64,000 nt of DNA, taken from a virus. Of the stretch, positions 33,793-42,217 are shown one piece after another (within the stretch, counting starts at the first letter, position 1; each line of letters starts with the position of its first letter). Both the position numbers and the translations under genes were made by a program. Location: positions 91,058 through 155,057 of the IMG/VR virus record IMGVR_UViG_3300032893_000004; one strand, 5' to 3'. The notes under the pieces were generated by a model. The model searched no databases. It was not told the DNA's origin and saw only the letters and a program-made list of their open reading frames with translations.

Positions 33793-34884
33793 CTACTCGA
33801 ATATACCGTATATCTCGCCGGTCTTCATCAACAAAACTTTCTTTTCGATAACCCTCAGCTTGTTCAGCTGAATCAGCAGCTGACTTCCAACTTCTTTGCG
33901 CTCTACGTGATCTTCCATAGAAGCTGGATCAGCGATCGTCTCCGACATAGGCCGGGAATACTCATCCTTGGCGTCGATAGAAACGACCTGATTAGCAGCA
34001 GCCTCGATCATCTCGATCTCCGAAGAAGTCGTACCCCCGAAGCTTTCAGCAACGAACGACTGCAAGTCCTCGTTCGAGATGTCGACGTTCTTCTGCTTAG
34101 CCTTCCGGGCGCGGTACAGGATGCGCTTATCCTTGGGCGGCAGCTTAACCAAAGTCGACGAAGCATCGTCATACATGTTCAAGCCGATCCTGCCGATCGC
34201 GACCGATCTGAAGACGGTCTTATACGGCGGCACGAAGTTATCGATCGCTTCCAGCAATCCTTTACTGGCATCTTGAACCAGATCCATGTACTGAGCGTGC
34301 GATGGCGGTATCTTGGAGAAGAAGAGGGCCGTCCGATTCAAGGCGAGCGGTAGGTTGTTCTCGCACAGAAGGTGGCGTATCTCGACCATCTTGTCGTGCA
34401 AGAGGGACAGCTTACGCTTGTTCGGACCGCGATATCGCGAGACTTCCTCGTGATCCTTCGACAGCACCCATTGGACGAACAGATAGTTGATGCGAAATCG
34501 ATGGAGACGTTTGGATTCTTTCTCGCCGGTCTTCTTTTTCTCCTGGGCCTCCGCGAAATCATCCAAGATAGGAAATACTTTGTTGGAAAACGTGTCCTGC
34601 CGCTCACGAAAATACGGACGTATCGAAAGCTTGTTTCCTTTGCCACCTTCAGATTTGTCCCCCAGGATGAATTCTATGAACCGCCTGTACGTCTGGAATC
34701 CGTGCTCATTCAGAAGCAAGAGAGTTTTGAACTGCCGTTCTAGTTTGAACAGTTCGTTGAGAAGTGATCTCTGCGACTGTCCGTTCGATTCGTCGTTTTC
34801 TCGCAGAACCAAGTTCATCTCGTGGCGGAACTGATTGTACAGATCTCTTTTAACGGTTGGCTCGGGCGGCTTGGCATCGCTCAT
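33793..34884 (-). CDS. Phage sigma-70-family factor ending inside region 4
   Basis: 363 aa. Region 2 is clear at about residues 165-240: EIRHLLCENNLPLALNRTA, then YMDLVQDASKGLLEAIDNF and FRSVAIGRIGLNM, matching the core-binding and -10-recognition helices. Region 3-like sequence follows (about 245-310). The C-terminus, LLIQLNKLRVIEKKVLLMKT-GEIYGIFE, matches region 4.1 and stops where the -35-binding helix-turn-helix should begin. The stop is genuine (TAG before the next gene's AGGAGG). A separate region-4-like protein lies at 47542-47763. It probably directs RNA polymerase to extended -10 promoters. Confidence 0.65.
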   Translation of the reverse strand: MSDAKPPEPTVKRDLYNQFRHEMNLVLRENDESNGQSQRSLLNELFKLERQFKTLLLLNEHGFQTYRRFIEFILGDKSEGGKGNKLSIRPYFRERQDTFSNKVFPILDDFAEAQEKKKTGEKESKRLHRFRINYLFVQWVLSKDHEEVSRYRGPNKRKLSLLHDKMVEIRHLLCENNLPLALNRTALFFSKIPPSHAQYMDLVQDASKGLLEAIDNFVPPYKTVFRSVAIGRIGLNMYDDASSTLVKLPPKDKRILYRARKAKQKNVDISNEDLQSFVAESFGGTTSSEIEMIEAAANQVVSIDAKDEYSRPMSETIADPASMEDHVERKEVGSQLLIQLNKLRVIEKKVLLMKTGEIYGIFE

Positions 34885-36377
34885 GCGTTGATCTCCTGAA
34901 CATCGCCCATAGTTCGGTATATTTCGCAGCGAGTATCTGCGTGGCGCTCCATAGCCGACGAGCCGACGACTCTGAAGTCAACTACGATCAGATCTTTCTT
35001 CTTGTCGGTTACGCGAGTCCCACGGCCGATTGCTTGCTTAGTGGCAACTTCCGACAAACCGCCTTGCAAATTCACGAGACAACCGGTCGGCTTGGTATCC
35101 ACACCGGTCGAGATGGCCTTCGTTCCGACTAGCAGCTGCGTGTCACCGCGATTGAAGCGATCGACGGCTCCTTCGACATCAGATTCCCAGAACTCTTTCG
35201 GAAGGATATCTCGAACTTTCGTGCCCTTCTTATCCTCGCCGTTCGCGCCGCCGTGACAAAATTCGAACGGAATCGAACCGAGATACGGCCTTATCGCTGC
35301 GAATTGAACGAACTCGTCCAGGAGAATTATCGTTGGCCGCGAGGCTAGGCGGATTGCTTTTTCTGCGAACTCGGCCGCCAATCGGTTGACGTTTGGATTC
35401 AGGTACAACTGCTCTCGCTGCTCGCGGGCGATGTCGCGGTTGTTAGCGAGACCGTGCGACGGGACGTTGAACACCTTGAAGTACGGTCTAGCCAAGAAAC
35501 CTTCCTCGACCAGCTCTTTGAACTCTTTGCGGTAGACGATCGGCCCGATAATTCCTCGCAGCTTCATGTCCTGGCCGTCGTGGCGCATCTGGGTAGCCGA
35601 AACGTGGAATCGGTACGGAACATTCCTCAACAGACCAAGTTCCACCGCGTCGAATGTGTTAGCCGGAGTAGTGTGCGATTCGTCCCACACGAACTGCTGG
35701 CAAGCCGAAAAGAATTCCCACTCCTCCGAACCTTCCTCTACGCGCATCAGCGCCTGGGCGGTACACACCGTAAACAGTTTGCCGATGTCGTGCCGGCCGT
35801 CGCCGTACTTGCCAACGAGCTTGGTGCCAAAAAGCCACGCCATCTCGCGGTACAGCTGATTGGTCACATTCTTCGAAGGGGTGATCACGGTTGTCTGGAC
35901 CGGATTACGCTTGCACACCTCCTCGATGATGCGGGATTTACCGGAACCGGTAGGAAGCTCGATGGCCACCGGTCCTTGATGAGCATTGTTCAAGAGAGCT
36001 TCGGTAGCATCGTTCTGATAGTACCGTATCTCGTGTTCCGGCGGGTGCGCCCAAGGAATCATGTGGCGCGGCGGTTCGCAGTGGAACTCTTTCGGTTGTA
36101 GCTGCCACCCAAATTCTTCTCTAAGCTCAGACCATAGCCCAGAATACGTGTACGGACCAGAAGCATCGTACTTCAAGAGGGTCTTGTGGACGGAAGCCTT
36201 CAATTCGTCCATCCTGGCTTGGAACGCTTCCGGATCATTTCTCTTCCAGTGATATTTTTTAGACAACTCCTTGATCTGATATTGAATCGCAGAATCTGTG
36301 TAAGTAAGGAATTTCCTGACCTTATCCGAGTCTTCGGGGAGCCGAACTGTCGATGGTGTGGTCAAAATCATATCCAT
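34881..36377 (-). CDS. SF2 DNA helicase (UvsW/DEAD-like)
   Basis: 498 aa. Motif I VAIELPTGSGKSRII (about residues 135-149), motif Ia TVITPSKNVTNQLY, motif II WDESH (DExH), motif III FHVSATQM, and C-terminal motifs LLVGTKAISTGVDT and KQAIGRGTRV (motif VI). Length and plan fit phage recombination helicases of the UvsW kind, which remodel forks and R-loops. Its stop overlaps the sigma-factor start by four bases. Confidence 0.8.
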   Translation of the reverse strand: MDMILTTPSTVRLPEDSDKVRKFLTYTDSAIQYQIKELSKKYHWKRNDPEAFQARMDELKASVHKTLLKYDASGPYTYSGLWSELREEFGWQLQPKEFHCEPPRHMIPWAHPPEHEIRYYQNDATEALLNNAHQGPVAIELPTGSGKSRIIEEVCKRNPVQTTVITPSKNVTNQLYREMAWLFGTKLVGKYGDGRHDIGKLFTVCTAQALMRVEEGSEEWEFFSACQQFVWDESHTTPANTFDAVELGLLRNVPYRFHVSATQMRHDGQDMKLRGIIGPIVYRKEFKELVEEGFLARPYFKVFNVPSHGLANNRDIAREQREQLYLNPNVNRLAAEFAEKAIRLASRPTIILLDEFVQFAAIRPYLGSIPFEFCHGGANGEDKKGTKVRDILPKEFWESDVEGAVDRFNRGDTQLLVGTKAISTGVDTKPTGCLVNLQGGLSEVATKQAIGRGTRVTDKKKDLIVVDFRVVGSSAMERHADTRCEIYRTMGDVQEINA

Positions 36378-36382
36378 AACGC

Positions 36383-36388
36383 ATTATA
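36383..36388 (-). promoter_or_regulatory. -10-like GGGTATAAT ahead of the helicase
   Basis: Minus-strand TTGGGTATAATGCG in the 16-base gap between the DnaB-like and SF2 helicase genes, six bases before the ATG. Part of the GGTATAAT-type series; too close to the ATG for a long leader. Confidence 0.3.
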
Positions 36389-36393
36389 CCCAA

Positions 36394-37710
36394 TTACCAG
36401 TTCGTTAGACGAAGCTGGCCGTGAACAAACTCGAAGGTAGCTATCTTCCCAACATTATCTCCGTGTCTAGAAAGGTGACAGTGAACTTCTGTAATCGGAG
36501 CAGCGTCTGTCGGACCGCCGTGACCGCGCCTTATCTCCAGTCCAACATGAACGTGATTTGCGAGCCACATATCGCCTTGTATCCGCTGAGAAAACGGCAT
36601 ATCGCTGTCCGGCGGCTGAGGCTTCAGCTGAGCGAACACTATCAGCGGTATCGATAGATCGATGGCGTAGCTCTTTAACCACAGTCCGAACTCTTTGGCG
36701 ACGCCGACCGGCGCGAGCGCCTTGTTGCGCCGAGAATTTGACACGATCTGGTAGTAGTCGAGCATGATCGCCGAGTACAACCCGCTTTCCTTCGCTTCGA
36801 GAAGAAGATCCTGGACGGTTTCCATGTTGGTCACGTCGTAGTCAGGCACGGACGCGACCGTTACCCGAGTAGCGACCCAGGCCATGGTCTGCTCTACCTC
36901 GGCCAGCTTAACCGGATCGATCTTCTGCGGGAACATGAGGTAGTCGCGGATGGACACCCCGCACGCGGCGCACGCGATCCTGGCAGATACCTTGTGATCG
37001 TCATCCTCGTTCGAGATGATCAAGATCTTCTTGTCAGGCACGTGACGAATAATGGCAGGCGCTAAGTTGGCGACGATAGTAGATTTTCCGGCCTTAGTTA
37101 CCCCGCCTATCAGCGTGATGCCCGGCGTGAGCATGAACGTGCCTTCGATAGCCGGAGTGATGAACGGAACCCGATTCTTGAGCACTTCCCGCCAGCGGGC
37201 GGTCTTCGCTGCGATCGAGTCGACGGCTTCTTGATCCGACTTGACGCCGGTCGTGCGCATGTTTTTAAGATCGGCGATCTCGGCGGACGTTTCCACGATC
37301 TTGTCTATGTCGCCTTTATCGTAGTGCTTGGCAAGCTCAAATGCCTTACCCTTGATCAGCATGAACTTGTGCTGCTCGGCTACGAGTCGCGTGATGTCGC
37401 CCTTAGAAAACATGGCCGACATAGCCTCGGCGTTGTTGGCGTATCCCTTGTAGACCGAGATCGTTTGAGGGTCAGATTGATTCTGCTCGATGATACTCGT
37501 GAGCGCGACGGTTGAAACTGCGCCGTTTCGGCGCTCGTATTCCTTCGACACGTACTCGAAGAGAACTCGGATGATCGGGTGGCGAAAATATTCAGGCTTG
37601 AGGGCAGGTATAGATCTCGCATAAAAAGCTGGATCTCTCATGCAAAGACCGAGGGCAGCTAACTGTTGATCGTCCGTGAGGACAGGATCAGTTTTCTGAA
37701 GTTCTGGCAT
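36394..37710 (-). CDS. Replicative DnaB-like helicase
   Basis: 438 aa. An N-terminal DnaB-type helical domain (TDDQQLAALGLCMRDPAFY, about residues 12-30) precedes a RecA-like ATPase: Walker A GGVTKAGKST (202-211), SNEDDDHK, Walker B SAIMLDYYQIV, and the sensor IPLIVFAQLKP. It is the replicative fork helicase and its start overlaps the initiator gene by 23 bases, so initiator and helicase are made together as in lambda- and P22-like origin modules. Confidence 0.85.
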   Translation of the reverse strand: MPELQKTDPVLTDDQQLAALGLCMRDPAFYARSIPALKPEYFRHPIIRVLFEYVSKEYERRNGAVSTVALTSIIEQNQSDPQTISVYKGYANNAEAMSAMFSKGDITRLVAEQHKFMLIKGKAFELAKHYDKGDIDKIVETSAEIADLKNMRTTGVKSDQEAVDSIAAKTARWREVLKNRVPFITPAIEGTFMLTPGITLIGGVTKAGKSTIVANLAPAIIRHVPDKKILIISNEDDDHKVSARIACAACGVSIRDYLMFPQKIDPVKLAEVEQTMAWVATRVTVASVPDYDVTNMETVQDLLLEAKESGLYSAIMLDYYQIVSNSRRNKALAPVGVAKEFGLWLKSYAIDLSIPLIVFAQLKPQPPDSDMPFSQRIQGDMWLANHVHVGLEIRRGHGGPTDAAPITEVHCHLSRHGDNVGKIATFEFVHGQLRLTNW

Positions 37711-38347
37711 CGCTTTTTTTCTCTAAAAAATTTTTATTTAGTTTTAAGTCTTTAGTATTATATAGAGGCGGTGCATCCGGCGCACCGATGTCGGTGCATG
37801 GCGCGCACCGATCATGGTGCATATATGCACCGGTGCATAATGGAACCGGTGCATCCGGCGCACCGAGAATGGCGTCTATCGGTGCATGATGCGCACCGTC
37901 TTGGACGTCTAACGGTGCGCCACGCGCACCACTTTTTCGAGAATTTGCTTCCAAAATCGACGAATCCCACTGATTCCTCGGATTGATTTCAAACACCCAC
38001 TGATGCTTGTATTCGTATTTTTTTATGATGTTGAAAGCTTCTAGAATAGCAAGTCTGTCGGTCACAGTTCGTTTATTGAGACGAAGAGTCCGAACGATTT
38101 CGTTGCGCGAACCTTTCCAGCCTTCACCGTTCATCGCGATGAACATAAAAATGCACTTGGCGTAGCAGTCGAGATGTTTGAATACGATCAACTCGTTTGC
38201 GATCCGGGTGTAATTACCGGTTTTGTTCAACTCGTTCTCGTATTCTTTTTTCGTTAAACCGGCCGTATAAACTCCTCCCGAGACGACGGAGTGCGGCTCA
38301 CCCTTGCGGAAGCAAGGGCACCGAACATAGATATCATACCATAACAT
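37688..38347 (-). CDS. Winged-helix replication initiator-like protein carrying the origin in its gene
   Basis: 219 aa at most. Residues about 55-110 form a winged helix (WKGSRNEIVRTLRLNKRTVT, then LEAFNIIKKYEYKHQWVF). The C-terminal third is Ala/Pro/Asp-rich (GAPDAP, GARGAP, GAHHAP) because the DNA carries the iterons. The start is unclear: ATG 38347 has no ribosome binding site, while GGGAGGAG at about 38273-38280 points to the in-frame ACG at 38266; TTG 38230 is another choice. The position before a DnaB-like helicase and the gene-internal repeats match lambda O-type initiators. Function is inferred. Confidence 0.6.
   Translation of the reverse strand: MLWYDIYVRCPCFRKGEPHSVVSGGVYTAGLTKKEYENELNKTGNYTRIANELIVFKHLDCYAKCIFMFIAMNGEGWKGSRNEIVRTLRLNKRTVTDRLAILEAFNIIKKYEYKHQWVFEINPRNQWDSSILEANSRKSGARGAPLDVQDGAHHAPIDAILGAPDAPVPLCTGAYMHHDRCAPCTDIGAPDAPPLYNTKDLKLNKNFLEKKSDARTSEN
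37712..37766. other. AT-rich stretch, candidate DNA-unwinding element
   Basis: Runs of T and A (CTCTAAAAAATTTTTATTTA and TTTAGTATTATATAG) at the end of the initiator gene, directly beside the iteron array. Much richer in A and T than any nearby region, as expected for the melting site of an origin. Confidence 0.55.
37770..37930. repeat. Iteron array, candidate replication origin
   Basis: Six dyad units GGTGC-N6/7-GCACC at 37770-37786, 37793-37809, 37816-37831, 37848-37864, 37881-37897 and 37914-37930, plus a half unit at 37832. The first and fourth are identical (GGTGCATCCGGCGCACC). Start spacings are 23, 23, 32, 33 and 33 bases. The array lies inside the coding sequence of the winged-helix protein. 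Confidence 0.75.
38301..38318. other. Hairpin in the initiator leader
   Basis: CCCTTGC-GGAA-GCAAGGG, a perfect 7-bp stem with a 4-base loop, between the minus-strand -10 at 38333 and the likely translation start near 38266. It may regulate initiator translation or mRNA stability. Confidence 0.45.
38333..38341 (-). promoter_or_regulatory. Extended -10 (TGGTATGAT) for the initiator/helicase operon
   Basis: Minus-strand TGGTATGAT, one base off the TGGTATAAT family and 35 bases from the divergent plus-strand copy at 38376. It would start a transcript at about 38325, so the ATG at 38347 would not be transcribed. Confidence 0.5.
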
Positions 38348-38375
38348 CGCTCACGGAGGACTATAGCAGGACATG

Positions 38376-38384
38376 TGGTATAAT
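38376..38384 (+). promoter_or_regulatory. Extended -10 promoter TGGTATAAT for groEL
   Basis: TGGTATAAT 16 bases before the groEL ATG, followed by TTGGAGG. No -35 hexamer is recognisable 16-18 bases upstream. Confidence 0.55.
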
Positions 38385-38400
38385 GCAATTGGAGGTTCAT

Positions 38401-40191
38401 ATGTCACTTTTCCAGGTCTCGAAGCCGAAATCAGCAGCCAAGGTTATGATACCGTCTGGCGACACTCTTACGCAGTATACGATCAATACGCTGGCCCACA
38501 TGTCCAACATGGCTGGCGTCACTCTCGGGCCGGGCGGAAAAGCAGTTCTGCTCGAACGTTCAGAAATCAACATGAAGCCGATTATCACCAAAGACGGCGT
38601 TACGGTCATCAAGTCGCTCGGATACGACAACTCGATCCAGCAGCTCATCCTCGAAGCTGCTCGCGATGCGGCCATCCGAACCGCTTCCGAAGCGGGCGAC
38701 GGTACCACGACGGCTACGATCCTGTCCGCCGCGATATGCCGGGCGACGATCGACGTAGTCAAGGCGAACCCAAAATTGTCACCCCAGAAGATCGTGCGCG
38801 AGATGCAGCGTCTCGTTCCTGGAATAACGTCTCAGATCGAGACGTGTCGTTTTCAGATCGATGCAGATAACTACGAGGAAACACTTGAGAAAGTGGCAAC
38901 TTTATCGGCAAACGGCGATACCGAGCTGGCGAAGAAGATTATCGAAGGACTCGACCTGGTCGGCGAAGAAGGCGACATGACAATCGTCGAGATCAACGCT
39001 GGCGGCGACTCCCGGTACGCTATCGAGAAGATCAACGGCTATACTTCCGAGCGCGGATACGAGGAATCCTGCCGCACGCTCGCGAACGGATTCATCAACG
39101 ACAAGACCGGAACTATGGTCGTCCTCGAATCGCCGATCTTCATCCTATTCGACGGGGTCATCAACGATTTCAGCCAAGTATTTGATTCTCTTAATAAAGT
39201 CTACGACGCCTGCGTTGCCGCAAAGCGGCAGGATCCGTCCGTTGTCCTAGTAGCTCACGGCTTCTCTGATACGGCGCTGGGCGACATGCACGTGATCTGG
39301 AACCACCCCAAGTCGGCCATGAAGATCTTTCCGCTCATGACGCCGGAGCGGGCGATCATGAACTGGCGGACCAATCTCCTCTACGATCTTCAAGCCTACA
39401 CCGGCACACCGGTATTCAACCCGATCGACCGTCCGATCTCCGACATCAACGGCGAGAGTCTCTTGAACTCATGCCGCGTGAAGCGCTTCGAGTGCAGCCG
39501 GTTCAAAGCGATGATCTTCGCCGACGAAGACGCCGACGCCATCAAGATCCGAGTCGACGAGTTGAAAGAGCAGCGCAAAGCGCCGGAATCCGATTACGAA
39601 TTGAATGATCTGAACATCCGTATAGGAAAACTCACCTCCGGGATCGTTCGCTTGAATATCTACGGGCCGTCGGCCGGCGAAACTCGCGAGAAGCGCGACC
39701 GGGCTGAAGATGCCTGGATGGCGATCAAGGGCGCGATCAAGCACGGGGCAGTCCCCGGCGGAGGTTACGTACTGGTCAGACTCGCCGCAGATCTTCATAC
39801 TTCTGCGTTCAGTCTCCCGATTTCGGCCCGCCGCCACGCGATCGAGATCCTGGCCGAGGCGCTTCTCGAACCTGTCCGTCTCCTGTACCACAACTACGGA
39901 TACAACGAGGAAGAAATCACGCGACAGATCGGCGAACTTCTTCTGAATGAGAAGCAAACGTACGATATATCCGAAGAAAAATGGGTCAACAAGATCGATC
40001 TGCTCGACAGCCTGCCTGCTGTCTCCGAAGCGATCCGCAACAGTATCTCGATCGCATCCCTGATAGGCACGCTCGGCGGCATCGTAGCTTTCAAGCGCGA
40101 CTACAATACCGACAAGTCCGAGGAGGATATGGTCCGCCAGTTCGAAAAAGCGATCGGCGAAAGAGGGTCGCTACAGCGCGGAGATCGCTGA
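38401..40191 (+). CDS. groEL: Phage-encoded GroEL-type chaperonin (596 aa)
   Basis: ATG 38401 with TTGGAGG seven bases upstream; the longer open frame is rejected. ATP-site motifs match group I chaperonins: TLGPGGK (41-47), DGVTVIK (65-71), GDGTTTAT (99-106) and, near the end, RAEDAWMAIKGAIKHGAVPG with the catalytic aspartate in EDA. Length is slightly above E. coli GroEL (548 aa), and the sequence is divergent in the apical domain. The first gene of the rightward operon, it presumably folds phage capsid or replication proteins. A possible co-chaperonin is at 33473-33784. Confidence 0.9.
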   Translation: MSLFQVSKPKSAAKVMIPSGDTLTQYTINTLAHMSNMAGVTLGPGGKAVLLERSEINMKPIITKDGVTVIKSLGYDNSIQQLILEAARDAAIRTASEAGDGTTTATILSAAICRATIDVVKANPKLSPQKIVREMQRLVPGITSQIETCRFQIDADNYEETLEKVATLSANGDTELAKKIIEGLDLVGEEGDMTIVEINAGGDSRYAIEKINGYTSERGYEESCRTLANGFINDKTGTMVVLESPIFILFDGVINDFSQVFDSLNKVYDACVAAKRQDPSVVLVAHGFSDTALGDMHVIWNHPKSAMKIFPLMTPERAIMNWRTNLLYDLQAYTGTPVFNPIDRPISDINGESLLNSCRVKRFECSRFKAMIFADEDADAIKIRVDELKEQRKAPESDYELNDLNIRIGKLTSGIVRLNIYGPSAGETREKRDRAEDAWMAIKGAIKHGAVPGGGYVLVRLAADLHTSAFSLPISARRHAIEILAEALLEPVRLLYHNYGYNEEEITRQIGELLLNEKQTYDISEEKWVNKIDLLDSLPAVSEAIRNSISIASLIGTLGGIVAFKRDYNTDKSEEDMVRQFEKAIGERGSLQRGDR

Positions 40192-40436
40192 TGGCATGGT
40201 TTACCTTCGAATGCCCGAATCACGGCGAATTCCGACGGTCTTTACCTAGACGTGCCAAGACCGTCGCATGCCCGACTTGCCAAACCGAGTCGAAGGCTGT
40301 AATACGTAGTGGGAGCATCTCGGTGGTCGAGAGGCTAGACAACGGAGCTATGGGCAGGCGTGTCGAACGACTTCACAACATCGAAGAAATTATGAACGAT
40401 AGAGCGGACAAGTATTCCGGCGAAAGCGAAAACTGA
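40191..40436 (+). CDS. Small zinc-ribbon protein (81 aa)
   Basis: Begins MAWFTFECPNHGEFRR. Two CxxH/CxxC pairs (CPNHGEF and CPTCQTES) form a zinc ribbon like the FmdB-type putative regulators. The ATG overlaps the groEL stop (TGATG) and its own stop overlaps the next ATG, so it is coupled to both neighbours. Role unknown. Confidence 0.6.
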   Translation: MAWFTFECPNHGEFRRSLPRRAKTVACPTCQTESKAVIRSGSISVVERLDNGAMGRRVERLHNIEEIMNDRADKYSGESEN

Positions 40437-42217
40437 TGGATATACAACTGGTTAGCCTGGAGATGGAAGGATTCGGCTCTTTCAAGAAGAGGGTTAAGAT
40501 CTCGTTCCCGCGCGGAAACGCCATCATGCTGCTGTCCGGCCAGTGGAAAGGCTCCGGCGTATCGTCTGGGTCAGGCAAGACCACCATCCTCAAAGCTATC
40601 GCAGTTTGTCTCGGCATAGGCGGCGGCACGCTGTCATCGCTCAAGAACTGGGACTCGAAGAAGATGTTCGTCAAGCTCACCATTCAGGTAGGGCCTGACA
40701 CGGTTGAGATCGTCATGGACCCAAAGTTATCTCTGATCATCAACGGTGAGCAATATCCAGGTCTTACCAAAGGTCCGCGCGAGAAGCTGATGGAAATACT
40801 AGGGACGAACGAGGATATGCTCGAAATCCTGACATACCGTAAGCAGCGGGCCAAGGGAACGATCGTCCGCGCTACAGATTCGGATCTCAAGGAATATCTC
40901 ACCGGTCCGCTGAAACTCGGCGAAGTCGAGCAGGCCGTCGAGGAGTTCACCCAATCAGCCAACAAGACTGCCGAGGCGATCAAGCTGACTCAGAGGGATA
41001 TTCAACACTACGAACTCAACATGCCCGGCAACTATGTCACTCAAGAAGAGATCGATAGAGCCTACGAGACACACAACAAAGCCAAGATAGAATTCCTATC
41101 GCTTGGAAGCCCAGCGGCTTCGGACAGCATAAACGCAGAGATCAACGCCGTTAAAACGGAACAGTATGGCTTGCGACAGGAAATGAATCTCGTTCACCAA
41201 GAAGCGAAGAAGATCGAAGATTTGAAGTATTCCGTGAACTCCAAGAAGACAGAAAATACTGGATTGAAGAGCCAGATAATCTCGCTCCAAGCTCAGGTCC
41301 AGAAATTAGAGAAGAATGCCTGCCCAACTTGCGAAAGAGAGTGGGATGCGGCCAGAGCATACTTGGACCAAAAGAACGCTGAGATCGACCATCTCATCGA
41401 GAGGATGAAGGCCAACATCGAGTACGTCAAGAACGCTGAGCCGATTCTGCAAAGCGTGCAGCAGGTATCCGCCCGTCTCGTCGAATTGACGAACGAGGAC
41501 GCTGCTTTGAACGAACGTCTCCGAGACCTCAACGGGAAGCTAGGATCGCTGTCTGCGCCGTTTCGGCTGGCAGAATCGGCTATGAACTCTGCCGCCGCGA
41601 ATCTCCAGACAGTCATCAGCAAAGCCAATTTTTATCAGAAACAACTGGGAGAATACGAGCAGTTAAAGAGGAAATTGGCTTCGGAAGAATCCACCTTGGC
41701 AATCGAGCAGGGGGCAGTAAGCCTGCTCGGTCGATCCGGATTCCTCGGGTCGATCTTCGACGAGATCTTGGCCGATATCGAGGTTCGCACCAACGACATG
41801 CTCAGCTATTTCCCGAACGCGCGGCACTTCACGGTGACCATCTCATCGAATAAGTTCGTGAAAACTAAGGGAACGACCAAGAAGGAAATCTCTGTAACGA
41901 TTTCCAACAACGGGATCGACGTCGATTTGGACAACAATTGCTCGGGTGGTCAGCAAGGTGCCATCGAACTGTGCTCTGATCTTGCCGCCGCAGAGGCCAT
42001 CCGTGCTCGATCGGGGTGCGCCGTACAGTGGACGGGACTGGACGAAGTCATGGAAGGACTTGGCCCCGATGAAAAGAAGGCCGTCATCGAGATGATCAAA
42101 GGCCGGGTCAAAGGCCTCGTGCTGATGATCGACCACGCTACAGAAATCAAAGAATCGTTCGACAAAGTAGTGTCCATCGAATACGACGGCAGAGAATCAT
42201 ATGTCGCAACAATTTAG
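40436..42217 (+). CDS. SbcC/Rad50-like ATPase (T4 gp46 type)
   Basis: 593 aa. Walker A GSGVSSGSGKTT (39-50), a central coiled coil with the zinc hook CPTCERE (about 296-302), ABC signature NNCSGGQQGAIEL (about 500) and the Walker B aspartate in WTGLDEVMEGLG. It is the ATPase partner of the SbcD-like nuclease at 32428-33483, for DNA end processing and recombination-dependent replication. Start overlaps the zinc-ribbon stop (TGATG). Confidence 0.8.
   Translation: MDIQLVSLEMEGFGSFKKRVKISFPRGNAIMLLSGQWKGSGVSSGSGKTTILKAIAVCLGIGGGTLSSLKNWDSKKMFVKLTIQVGPDTVEIVMDPKLSLIINGEQYPGLTKGPREKLMEILGTNEDMLEILTYRKQRAKGTIVRATDSDLKEYLTGPLKLGEVEQAVEEFTQSANKTAEAIKLTQRDIQHYELNMPGNYVTQEEIDRAYETHNKAKIEFLSLGSPAASDSINAEINAVKTEQYGLRQEMNLVHQEAKKIEDLKYSVNSKKTENTGLKSQIISLQAQVQKLEKNACPTCEREWDAARAYLDQKNAEIDHLIERMKANIEYVKNAEPILQSVQQVSARLVELTNEDAALNERLRDLNGKLGSLSAPFRLAESAMNSAAANLQTVISKANFYQKQLGEYEQLKRKLASEESTLAIEQGAVSLLGRSGFLGSIFDEILADIEVRTNDMLSYFPNARHFTVTISSNKFVKTKGTTKKEISVTISNNGIDVDLDNNCSGGQQGAIELCSDLAAAEAIRARSGCAVQWTGLDEVMEGLGPDEKKAVIEMIKGRVKGLVLMIDHATEIKESFDKVVSIEYDGRESYVATI

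Noticed and set aside
37770-37930. Short regularly spaced repeats taken as a CRISPR array
   Set aside because: Units are 16-17-bp dyads with short spacers inside a coding gene; no repeat-spacer structure and no cas genes.
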